From: Gymnopilus junonius
Taxonomy: Eukaryota > Basidiomycota > Agaricomycetes > Agaricales > Galerinaceae
Reading direction: 5' to 3'
Assembly (NCBI GenBank): GCA_015501075.1
Contig: JADNYJ010000005.1
Coordinates: forward strand, 124,001-188,000
Length of the DNA stretch: 64,000 bases
Shown piece after piece: positions 48,509 to 59,714 of the stretch. The position numbers and the translations under genes were made by a program. Positions within the stretch are counted from its first letter, which is position 1; each line of letters begins with the position of its first letter. Below the pieces are notes generated by a model that ran no database searches, was not told the DNA's origin, and saw only the letters and a program-made list of their open reading frames with translations.

Positions 48509-49259
48509 TGTCGTCGTTGCGAGGGTAGACGACCACCAAAAGGGTCAGGACACGTTGAGGAGTAGAAATTCACGAAAGTGTGCGTAGAGCTGTGGTGGTA
48601 GTAAGTAATCAGAATGACATGAACACGAGGAATCAGGTAGGTTGAGTACGGAGAAAAAGGGTTGGCCAATTAGAAGTGATCATAGAAGAACGGGCTGTAG
48701 CAACACATATCTACACATGTTTGCATTTGTTGAAATATGTACCTTGGATAAAATATTCCACTCTGATAACTAACTTGCAGAATGCTTATGGCTTAACACT
48801 GGCAAGGGCATCTTGTATTCGTTGAAGGACGAGGTATGTTATCTCAGACAATTGCATGACGACTGTCCGACGTCAAAAAAGACCAAGTCGCATTGAAAAT
48901 TTCCTAGCTACTTCTGAAAGTCTTTTCGTTCAAAGTCAGAAATTAGAATGCAGGTGACAATGTCCAAGGCCCAGGCAATGCTTTAGATGAATGCCACCGA
49001 CAGAATGCCAAATTACTGTCGATGAATGGATTAGAGGCAGCAGAGAAAAAGAACCAGAGTAATACTATGCGAAATACAAATACAGGACTGAAGACGGTAC
49101 TTTTGAGTTCGGGGCCATAAGTATTGTCGGGTATGGTAGTGGGTTCGAAATACGATGTCGGTAGTCCAGAGCCAGCACCGTCTTTCGGTCCGACACAATG
49201 ACCAGATAGTACATCTCGATCTTGAGCAATGATTATGAAGACAAGAAGGTTCTGAGCGA
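48509..49259. other. Intergenic region, kinesin-1 promoter side
   Basis: These 751 bp hold the kinesin-1 promoter and the ELF1 3' flank. Some intron-like ends (for example CTAACTTGCAG near 48770) occur on the plus strand, but no coding exons can be chained. Nothing else is recognised. Confidence 0.45.
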
Positions 49260-49698
49260 CTACTCATCGTCACTGTCTTCGGCAGAGGCAGGAGCAGGAA
49301 CAGGTCGACTGGATGAGGCAACAGGACGACGAGCGACTTGTTCTTCGCGTTGCGCAGCATCTGCAGCATCAATCCACTCCGAATATATGTCAATCGGCTC
49401 AGTTAAGTCTAAGAAAATATAAGTCTCGAGACAAGAATCCAGGACGATCATACACTTACGATTGACCTTGCTCTGATACCGCTGGTCGCATACCCGACAG
49501 ACCAGTTGCGCCACGCCCTCTTTCCTATCTAATCTTACGGTCACTGACTTGTCATGATGACAGAATAAGCATGTGAAGGTGGTGTCTATGGGGGAAGTGC
49601 TCAGTGTGCAAATAAAGAAGATTGCATAGATATTTACCGAGCGGAACTTTCTGCCTCGCAGGTCCCGGCTTTCTTGAGGATTTCTTTCGCTTGCCCAT
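49260..49698 (-). CDS. ELF1: Transcription elongation factor Elf1
   Basis: A small zinc-ribbon protein (ELOF1 family) that travels with RNA polymerase II and eases passage through nucleosomes. The ATG at 49698 gives [20 protein letters not shown]. The zinc ribbon has CLFC in exon 2 and [13 protein letters not shown] in exon 3. After another intron comes [16 protein letters not shown], the best conserved family motif. The C-terminus is acidic (SAEDSDDE) and ends at TAG 49260. Total length is about 120 residues. Its start and that of kinesin-5 are 216 bp apart on opposite strands. Confidence 0.93.
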
Positions 49699-49914
49699 CG
49701 TTGTTCAGAGTCAAAGCCAAATATATGAAGAGCGACTAGTCACGACTCCGTAATATTGACTCCAAATTCGGACACTGAACATTGACAATGATACATAATT
49801 GGTAATTGGTAATTATTGAATGTGATCACGATGCGACGCCATCACGTGATAAGACGCGTTGTTGATTCCTTGCCTGAAGAGTTTATTCTTGTACTGTACC
49901 TCCCTTCAGTAGCA

Positions 49915-52900
49915 ATGGCTACTCGTCGCCCAGCATCCTCTCGCGCGAGGGTTAATAACGTTTCAGGCTCAAACTCTTCTTCTCAACTGCCTCAAAGACC
50001 CAAGTCCGTGTTGTCAAGACCAATTACTCAGCGTATAGGAGATGACTTGCAAGATTCAACAAACACCATTAACAGTACTAGACCCCAAAAGTCACAAGAT
50101 GATTCAGAAACAAATATACAAGTTATTTTACGCTGCCGCACTCGTTCTGAGCAAGAGATGAAACTCGATTCCCCTGTCATCGTCCAAATCGAGGGCTCAA
50201 AGAGCAAGGAGTTGACAATAGAAACAACAGCCCCAGTCTCTAGCCTGGGCATCCTCACATTACCGCCAACAAGGACATATCCATTTGATCTCGTGTTTGG
50301 ACCTGAGGCAACTCAGAGCATGATCTACCATGATGTTGTTGGTCCCATGTTGAGCGAAGTCCTCATGGGATATAACTGCACCCTTTTCGCATACGGACAA
50401 ACGGGAACCGGTAAAACGTACGTGGATATTTAATTATCTCATTTAATTTCCGATTGATGTCTTTTACAGCTATACTATGCAGGGAGATCTGACCCCAACG
50501 CCTATGGGCAACCCTTCCACACATGCCGGAATCATTCCGCGGGTCCTGTTCCGCCTTTTTCACGAGCTTGAGAAAAATTACACTGACTACATCGTCAAAG
50601 TATCTTTCATTGAACTTTACAATGAAGAGCTACGCGACCTACTCGCTCCCGACCTTTCTGCGCCGACTGGTCTCACTCAGCCAATGGGCAAAGATGCCAA
50701 GGCTTCCGAAGAGAAACTTAAAATCTTCGATGATACAAATAAACGTGGCGTACTTATACAAGGGCTTGAAGAGGTTGCCGTCAAAGGCTCTGCGGATGCT
50801 CTTGCTCTTCTTACCAAAGGCAGCGAGCGCCGCCAAATCGCTGCCACGAAGTTCAATGATCACTCTAGTCGATCTCATTCGGTATTTTCTCTTACTGTTC
50901 ATATCAAAGATTCTAACAGCATGGGGGATGAATTGTTGAGAGTGGGAAAGTTAAACCTTGTCGACCTTGCTGGATCGGAGAACATTGGACGTTCTGGCGC
51001 CGAGAATAAGCGTGCAAGGGAAGCAGGAATGATCAATCAGAGTCTTCTTACTCTTGGACGGGTCATAAATGCTCTGGTAGACAAGGCTCAACACGTCCCT
51101 TACCGGTAATGTCTTATTTTATCCTTGACGTATTTGTGCATTGACATGATTATGTAGCGAATCCAAACTAACGAGGCTTCTCCAAGACTCTCTCGGAGGG
51201 CGTACAAAGACTTGCATTATTGCCACGATATCCCCTGCCCGATCCAACCTGGAGGAGACCCTTTCTACACTTGATTACGCTCTCCGCGCGAAGTCTATCA
51301 GGAACAAACCTGAAGTCAATCAACGCATGACACGGAACTCTCTCCTGAAAGAATATGTTGCTGAAATGGAACGCCTAAAGGCAGATCTTCTTGCGGCTCG
51401 AGAAAAAAATGGTATCTATTTCTCGGAGGAAACCTGGAATCAAATGAACCTTGAGAGCGAACTGAAGGAAACAAAGTTGATCGAAGCGCAGAAACAAGTC
51501 GAAATCATCGAAAGCCAGATGCGAAATGTTCGAGATGAATATGACCAAAGTATTGCTGTTCTAAAGCGTCGAGAAGAGGAACTGCAGGCCACCAAAAGTC
51601 GACTCACAGAGACGGAAGATACACTTCGCCAACGGGAAGTAGAACTTCAGCGTATGTCAGAAGCATATGAGGAGGAAGTTATCGTTCGCAAAGCCCACCA
51701 GGCCACTGAAGTAAAACTGAACGGAGTTGCAGCTGGTCTGAAGAAGGTCGCCGCAGACAGCTTGCAGGACATCAGTGGTTTGTTTGAGAAACTCGGTAAT
51801 TGTCGTTATCGCTGTCCCGCATACTGAAAACTGACAAGGTTTCTCAGAGCGGAAGAATGCAACATTTTTGTCGAACAAGGGAGTTGTGTCCGAAAACGAG
51901 AAACTTATCCGTGCTCTGGCAGACTCTCTGACCAAGAAGCTTAATGAGTTAAGTCAAATATCGAAAAAGATGAGAGCCAGCCTCCAGGCCGAAACGACTC
52001 GATTCCGCTCCACACATAAGGAAGCGTTCGAAACTCATCTTCAGCAAGTCAATGTCCAATTTGACAGAGCACAGACGTTGTTTCAACAGATTAAAGACCA
52101 TGAGACCGCCGAAGATGAGGTAATCGACACACTGAAACGGGAGATAGAACATACTCGGAATTTGTTCAACCAAGAAGTGACCTCCTGGGCGGAGCGGTTT
52201 ACGACGTCTTCAAGTCAACTTTGTGGCAAGTTCGCAGAGGAAACCATATCCCAAATCAATATTTTGGAGCAATCGACAATACTTTTAAATACACTGACAG
52301 AAACTATCTCATCCGAAATCGGTGCTTACTTGACTCGAGAGCGGGAGTCTTTGGAGAAACTTCAATCACTTTCGCAGGCTATGGCAACCCAGCAAGTCTC
52401 TCACCTCCAACAACAAAATAAGCTCTTGACTCAATTGCTTGTGGATGAGAGGAAAGAGGCAGAAAAAAGTAAAGCCGAGCTTATTCAACGAATTTCCGGA
52501 TTCCTAGGAGATTTCACGAAGAAGCGAGATGAATCACTTCGGGCATCTGTTGAACACTTACAATATAGCAATCAAGAAGTCGAAGAACTTCTGCGTAAGA
52601 CGTCGGAACGTCATGCCAAAGCCCATAGCGAAATGGCATCTAGCAATGATGAGATGGAGCGACATATGCAGGTTATCGACAATCAGCAGGCAGAAGCAAG
52701 GAAGAAATTTACGCAGGCATGGGTTCATTTTCTACTGCTTTTCACAGACATCTGACTAGCATTCTGTTACCAGAGTTCAACAATGGTGAAGGATGTGGTT
52801 AGGAATGGCGTAAAGAACATTGGGCAGACAGTCTCAAATTCGGTGGCAACGTACACAACCTGGGTTTATCGGCAGAATGATGCGACGGAGAAACTGACTG

Positions 52901-53627
52901 TTAATGGTATATTCATTCGATCTTAATCATTGATTTGCATCACGTTGACCTTGCTGCCACAGCTTTCGAAGACTTCAGGAAGACGAAACGCGCCAAAACA
53001 GAGGCTGTAGACGAAGTTTGTGCAAATATTGAGGAGCAACAATCTTTCGAGCACGAGTTCCTGCTGTCCACTTCGAAACAAGCCGAGAAACATGCCAGTC
53101 AAACTCTTCTGGGGGTAAGTCCTTGTATTTTCGTTCGTAATGAGCTGCAGCGAGTGCTAACACACATGTTAGGTCAAAGATCAAACTCAGGCCGCAGAAG
53201 ACTATGAAACTACCACTTTCAATAGATTGAAATCAATTGAAGATGCCGTTGCAAATCTTGCAAACAAGGGCATGGTAGACGATATTCCGAGCGGTGGTAC
53301 GCCGCGGAAGCGCAAGTGGCAATATCAGGATGAATGGTCCCTCACTAGAAGCAGGGACGAATTGTTGGGGAATGGAGGCAGAACAAGTTCCCTGCTCGGG
53401 ACACCATGGACATTCTTGAAGATTTGAGCACGACTCCCATCCACCATGAGCCATGTCTCAACGATGCAGATCAGAAAGTAGACCCAGAACCAGAAAACAG
53501 GGAACCTTCGCTGAAGACTGCAGAAACATCCAAATCAGAGAAAGTCATTCGTCAGCCTGTTGAACCGTTAGCTGATTCGAGAAAGAGGAACAATATAGCG
53601 ACGAGGGCCTCTCGCCGCCTTCGATAG
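49915..53627 (+). CDS. bimC: Bipolar kinesin-5 (BimC/Cut7), apparent frameshift near the end
   Basis: A tetrameric motor that slides antiparallel microtubules and separates spindle poles. The ATG at 49915 ([13 protein letters not shown]) leads a Ser-rich leader, then [15 protein letters not shown], the P-loop [21 protein letters not shown], the switch II motif [13 protein letters not shown] and [12 protein letters not shown] neck and long coiled coils follow. Near the C-terminus the BimC box reads [25 protein letters not shown]. The frame as given ends at TGA 53426, but the next register, reached by adding one base in the GGGG at 53367-53370, stays open to TAG 53627 with acidic and basic coding-like residues ([15 protein letters not shown]). 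This suggests a one-base deletion or assembly error. Confidence 0.9.
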
Positions 53628-53776
53628 CACTAGAGTTTGGATTGTAGTAGAATACCCTTATTCCTATTCTCGGCTGTTGCATAGTATTATGTAATACGTG
53701 TATTGCTAGACTGCGCTCATGACGAACGTGAGCCAGGACACCATTACCGTTAATCACTTTCTCCTACTCTCCAAGA

Positions 53777-54329
53777 ATGGCGGCGGGACTTAAGAGTAAT
53801 CTTTTGAACGTGTTGTGCAGCGAATGTTACTAACTCGTACATTGTTGCAGCCGTGATCCTTCTTTCCTTTGTTCTCGCCGTGGGGTTCTTGTTGATAATC
53901 CTTTCCTGCGCTCTCTGGCAAAACTGGCTCCCTTTACTTGTTGGTAGGTCACTTGAATCTGCTAAAGTTGGGATTCTATTCATTCAATATATTCAGCATT
54001 GACATTTGTGCTGGCACCCGTCCCTAATGCCCTGTTTTCTCATTGCGGCTCCGATGACATTTCCTCCAGCTACGAGAGTTCAGCACCAGTCGACCTGGGC
54101 CGTTTCATTACCGCGACTTTCGTCGTAACTGGATTTGCACTTCCGATAGTCCTCGCGCATTCCAATATCATTGATTCCAGGGCATGTGCAATGTCGATTG
54201 CTGGAGGAGGGTGCGTCCCAAGAATATTATTTCGAGACGCATGCTAACTGACGCTTTCGCAGACTTGTTTATACAACAATCATGGCCTATTCAGCTGCTT
54301 TCAGCCAAGAAGAGTCTGAATACGACTGA
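53777..54329 (+). CDS. VPS55: Vps55 endosomal membrane protein
   Basis: A small four-helix membrane protein of late endosomes (OB-RGRP family). In yeast it acts with Vps68 in traffic to the vacuole. The ATG at 53777 gives MAAGLK. After intron 1 come VILLSFVLAVGFLLIILSC and WQNWLPLLV, after intron 2 LTFVLAPVPNALFSHCG, then GRFITATFVVTGFALPIVLA and AMSIAGG. The last exon has VYTTIMAYSAAFS and ends QEESEYD with TGA at 54329. The length of about 135 residues fits. It converges on TRS120 with 88 bp between stops. Confidence 0.92.
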
Positions 54330-54417
54330 ATATTATGTATATGTGTAAGAGTATACTAAGATTATATGTAGTTGGAGAGCGAATGTTGATCCGGTCAAGG
54401 CAGAATACCCAAGGCCA

Positions 54418-57400
54418 TCATGTATGATTTATACCTTCTGATTCTCTGGGTATGGCTGTGATATGCGACTTAGCAACTCTGCCTTCAATTTCTGGTCCAC
54501 CGAATCCCCTGACAAGGGCCGAAATTTCGAAATGACCAGACGTAAGAAAGCAAATTGAGGTCAGACTTTCTGTAGATTCCCCCGGTCCTAGTCGCCCTAT
54601 GGGAAGGTCTGTTAAGACTCCCTCATAAACAAGGTATTCCGAGGGAGACGCTTCCAGGTCCATAGTAAAAACGAGGGGTGATGCTGCAACTATTATTTTA
54701 TTTCCTAAATTTATCATGAACAGATGGTCTTACAAGTCAGATTGGTTATTGTTGTTCGCAGTTGGATGAACTCGTTTACTTGAGGATAATACCTCGATCC
54801 CGTGCGTTGAGTACTTCCTTTATCGGGGCTTGTGCTTGATTCTAAACTTAAAGATACATGAGCAATTTCCAATCGGAAGACCTCGAGCATGGGCAGAGTC
54901 ATTCGCTCGGCCCTAAAGGATAGCTCTCCTGTTCTCATTCCACCAGTCTTGTTCAAACATCAGAAAAGAAATGTGTAGAAAAATGAAAGGTCTTACCTCT
55001 CGCCAGAGACCTTTCACGCAATTGAAGAGTTCTTCCCGGTACCAAAACAATTCACGCTGAGTCTTGAGTTCGCTTTGAGATAGATCCGATTGAGTGACCA
55101 CGAATTGTCTATCCGACAGGGTTGGAATAGGTTTTGACAGAACCTCTCCAGTTAAAAATATTTTCTTAATCGGAATGACAAGTCTTTATAGGAATGAGCG
55201 AAAGGGAAGGAAAGAAATAGGTAGACAGATCTCACCTCGAGGCTGAACCTGGCGGAATTGTGGTAGTCAACGATGCCGCAGTCTCTCCATCTTGAGTTCT
55301 CACTAGTGTGACATCGAATGGAGAACCATATGTATTCCGCACTTCTATTGAAAACAAGCACCAGCCTGCGTCGTCTTCGGACTGAAGCGAGCTTAACCTC
55401 GCGTTCTCTGAATTATTACTCCGCCTTAGAGGCGTCGGATACGAAGGAAACTGCAAGAGATCCAGGTTACTGCACTCCAGCATATGGTAAACGGTGACCA
55501 TCAGTGGGTATGAAACTTGGCGAATGTAGAAAACGTCGGAATCTTGAAGATCAGGGGCCTTGGAGTTGGAGTAGGAAATGTGGATGATCCCACTTGTACT
55601 TTGAATGACTCGTCAGCATGAACCAGCAAAACTAGCTTTACCCAAAAAAAATCTCACCATCCCACCTTGCCAAAGCAGCCGAGCGTTAGTGTTACGTTCT
55701 GATTCGGGGCAATTGATTTGGCCTCCTTGAGATCCCATGAAAATACAGGGTTGTGGATGAGATTATATTCCGTCTCATAGGTCTCGAACACAGAGAGATT
55801 CCCGTCAGCAAGGGCTTTCTGCGCTGGTTCGATTGTTGAATCTTCGAATGCAAGGTGCAAGAAATCCACCGCAATAGGGGAAACATTTTCCAGTGTCAGG
55901 CGGATCGTTGACCTGGCTTCCTGAATATTAACAGAGTACTAAATGGACGTTTATTTTACGCACTGTTCACCATCGTACAACATTAGGGCTCCATGTGTGA
56001 CCGATGATCGTCGTATTCGAAGAAGAGGTTGCTCTGGGACGACTTTGCATTCCAAAAAGCGAAATTGGGATTCGTTCGGACCTTCCGTTGATTTCCTATT
56101 CGCATGCTGGTGGACCTTCGACCATGGGTAACAGTGCAAACCTGAATATTTTGAACGGCCGTTTTCAGAGTGGATAGCACGCTTTTTGCGAGCCAGACGC
56201 TCTTCCTCTTCAGCAGTATATAAAGGCAAAAAGTATTCTCGGAGGGTTCCTCCAGGGGCTTGAACAAAGCATCCACGAACCGTTAGAATTCCCGTCGCAT
56301 TAGCCTTACCCGAAAGCACAATTTGATGAAGAGTATTGGCAGGTACTATAGTGTGCAGAGGTTCAGACTCGAAAGGAACACCAGATGTGCTGTATAGTGT
56401 ATTGTATCATAGGTCAATAGTAGCCATATATGATATGCTAACCTTAAAGAAATTTCTTGCAATTCCAAGTCAAAGATATAAGGGTTTTGAAGGGTAATAA
56501 CAAATTCCAGCACTTCGTTCTGGACTACTAATGACTTTCCCTTGAGATACTTGTGAGATTAACGCACGAAAAGGCTGGAAGGAGGACCTAACCTTTCCAG
56601 CAGCGGCTTTCCTTGGATTGTAGAGGAACGGATCAACTATTCCTTGTACCAGAGGCCTTAAATCGCCTATTCTGTTTTGGATCGAGCGGGGTTTTCCAAC
56701 CGGAACACGAATCGCTGGTAACCTGTGCTGTCCTAAGTACCCAAATACTAAGCAGCCAGACCGACTTACGGAGCAAGAGAAATGCTGACAATAGGTCTCC
56801 CTGACCAATATTCAACAGCCCTCGAATCTCCTCGCCTACGCGCAGTAACGAGGGCACGGGAAGCAGTGGCATATAAATGATATTGGTCAGCGGGAGTCAA
56901 GACGCTTTGAAGAGTCTTAAGAGATGAAAGAGCGAATTGGGCAACTACTGGAAAATCTAATGGCATTATTAGAACAGAATGCACCAGGAAATATGAATCA
57001 CAATTTGCCTGGCAATGCTTCAGCAACAGCGACTGCTTCACGGACAACCCCGACCTGTAGTTCAGGCCAGCCCACTGGTTCGTGGAGTTCCTGAACTATG
57101 TCTTCATCATAGTCGCTCAAAGAGGGCATCTGCTCAGAATTCGGCCTCTTGCTGCCTTCCACCAAGGCCACGGCTTCCAAGTTAATCCCCAGCACCCTGC
57201 AGACATGTTTGAGCAGCCTGAGAACACTTTCGTTCCCTTCCGAACTTTCAGTAATACGGACCCCTACAGACCCCCAATTTGAACCTGGTACTGGATGAAC
57301 ATTATGGATGCCCAAGCCTGCACTCTGTGGCACTGTAGATGGCTGAGAATATCCATCCTCTTCTCTACCACATACCATGAGGTCCAAGAGACATCCAAGG

Positions 57401-59113
57401 ACCTCACGAAGTATATATGCTTCTTTGCGTTGATAACCAAGACACGCGTAGAAACTTGCAGTAATTTCCAGGATGTTGATCCTTTCCCTCTGTCCAAGGT
57501 GTAACAACCAGGGACCATGTAGTTGAGCCAGCACTGCCGCTATTGATGCTCGAGTGATTCCAGTCACCGAACTCAGGCGCTCTAAAGTTAAAAATTCGTC
57601 TCCGTTTTCAAACGTTAATGTAGGAGGAAGATTGGGTTCAGGTCCTGGTTGTAACATGGTCGTGAAAGCGAGTGGGCCCCAGCCCTTTGCCGACCAAACA
57701 GAGAAAAACAGCGAAGTTTGCCGAAGGACACATCCACAGTAGAGGAAGGCATGAAGGGAGTGCATCAGTTCTGTTTCTGGAGCGGGGGTTTTCTGATATA
57801 AATTGATCGCCTGCTGCAGCCTATCGCTGACATCTGTCCACGGTTCTTTTACGGCACTTGCTGAATTGTTCTTGGAAAAGGTGTGAGATGTGTTTGACAA
57901 GGATTAACAAAAGAACATACAAGTCCATGCCCTGCCGACCAAGCCTCTATGATTGTCAAGGTGGCCAGGCCTTCCAAAGTACAAGCATACCAAAGAGGAT
58001 CATGAGAACCCCTGAAAAGTTGGATAGCTTCATTGTACCTAAATTGTTCTCAAAAAGATGCAGATACGTTCAAGAATTTAAGCGCACCAGACTGCAGCAT
58101 CTTCGGTACGCCCCGCAAGGAGAAAAAAGTCGCCAAGCATCTTGTAAAGTCTGCCATGTGAGGAACTTGTGCCAATAGTGCTTAATCTCTTCTTTTGTGT
58201 CTGAATGCCCAGAGTTGATTGCCTATTGGTGGGCGTAGTCGTTGTAGACGACGCATTTCGTCTTAAGGTTGGCGCAGCACTCAGATTGAACGAAGGTCTA
58301 GACATATCTGGTTGACTGTTGAAAGACGGAAGGTGCGTGGGTGAATCCGTTTTAGATATTGCACTCAAGGAAGACGGTAGTTCTGACAAAGGAGGTAGGA
58401 GAGGCATTAAAGAAGCATTGAGATATTCGTTTCCCAGTGGTGTTTCTAGCGCCTTTACCTGTTCGAACTAAGAATGTGACCTATATCAGAGAAAGAAGAC
58501 TAACCAGCACTTCGAATTCTGACAAAATTTGAGAACACAAAACTCCAAGTAGCGTACCAATGTGCAATTTCCTGTTCGTTATTTGAGGCACCACAACTAG
58601 ACCAGGAAAGTTATCATTTAGATCTAGGTTTATGTTTCCTTCGCCTTCCTCAAACGCGAAACAGTTCTTCACGAGAGGATAAGTACTGGAGGAAGGAAAA
58701 ATATCAATCAATGCAGCATTGAATTGGGAATGAAGAGATTTGAGGGAATCGGTCTGAGAACATGATGCGACCCCAATAACAGCGAGGGGAAAGTGGGAGG
58801 GCCGTATTAGGGAGAGCTGAGAATGACTGAAAGGGGGTGGATGCGATGGAAAGCTGAGGTGCAGATTGCCCCTGGACAAGGCATTGGGCAAAAAACGAGC
58901 GGCTAGATCTGGAATTAAGACCCATTATAGTTTCGAATGGACAGAAAGCTGACCTCTTCCGTCTCTGGTATCAGCCGGTATCTCTGCCAGTCTAAGAGAT
59001 TCAAAATTGCGGATCTCATTAGCATAGGTCTCAAAGAGCGACTGGGGTATCAGTCCAACAGGGATGAGCAGAATTCGGACATGTGCGAGGGACGCAAACG
59101 GATGTGTGTCCAT
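54418..59113 (-). CDS. TRS120: TRAPPII subunit Trs120 (TRAPPC9)
   Basis: A large subunit of TRAPPII, the exchange-factor complex for Ypt31/32 (Rab11) at the late Golgi. The ATG at 59113 gives MDTHPFASLAHVRILLIPVG, then FETYANEIRNFESLRLAEIP, the conserved N-terminus. A long helical exon (56998-57900) includes HAFLYCGCVLRQTSLFFS and REVLGCLLDLM, and beta-rich repeats make up the C-terminal half (for example DFPVVAQFALSSLKTLQSVL, then CSLEITLRN-like segments). The stop is TGA at 54418. The gene has at least ten introns. I recognise it mainly from the N-terminus and overall layout; several middle exons are assigned by position. The promoter region shared with DPM2 is 130 bp. Confidence 0.88.
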
Positions 59114-59243
59114 GGTGAGCGTGAAATGAGGTAGCACTACTGGTCAATTAGTGCTATTAGAATCACATGACGACTTTAGAGCGATCGCGTCGTGGCAGGC
59201 TGCGTTTCACTCTCCAGTATCATCGCTTTTCAACAAATTGACT
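59114..59243. promoter_or_regulatory. Divergent promoter region, TRS120 / DPM2
   Basis: This 130-bp gap separates two start codons on opposite strands. It contains an AT-rich stretch but no clear TATA box. Confidence 0.45.
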
Positions 59244-59610
59244 ATGGCATGTATCCACTTGACTCCTCCAAACCATCACTGATTTTTCTTTTACGTAGGG
59301 AGGTATAGACAGAGCTCTGGGAGGTGTCATGCTGCTGGCAGCATCCGCTGTGTTTACCTACTACACGACCTGGGCTATCATTCTCGTGAGTGTGCACAAA
59401 TTCATAGTCCAGTCGGCTTCTCAATCGCAGTAGCCTTTCTTCGACAGTTCAAATCCTATCCATGGATGGTTCCCTTCGAGGGAATGGGCAGTAAGACTGC
59501 CAGCATTCATCTTGGTTGTTGGATTATCGGCAATTGGACTTTTCTTGGGTTCCACCATCATACGGGAGAATCGCAAAAAGGCGGAGCAGGGAAGACTGAG
59601 AACAGCATAA
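59244..59610 (+). CDS. DPM2: Dolichol-phosphate mannosyltransferase regulatory subunit Dpm2
   Basis: A two-helix ER membrane protein that stabilises the dolichol-phosphate-mannose synthase catalytic subunit. The first exon is only 7 nt (ATG GCA T at 59244). Two acceptors 6 nt apart restore the same frame and give MACIDRALGG or MAYRALGG. Helix 1 is VMLLAASAVFTYYTTWAIIL. A second intron whose acceptor is a TAG leads to PFFDSSNPIHGWFPSREWAV, and helix 2 is LPAFILVVGLSAIGLFLGS, then a basic tail ending RLRTA with TAA at 59610. The product is about 83-85 residues, the family size. The exon choice is by eye but the protein is clear. Confidence 0.85.
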
Positions 59611-59714
59611 CAAACAGTATCAAGTCCTGTATCTACTTGTCAAAGCCAACTACTCGGATATCCAAACTACCATTCATTATATGCAGCATAAAGCTTTAGC
59701 TGCTGCACGTGTTG

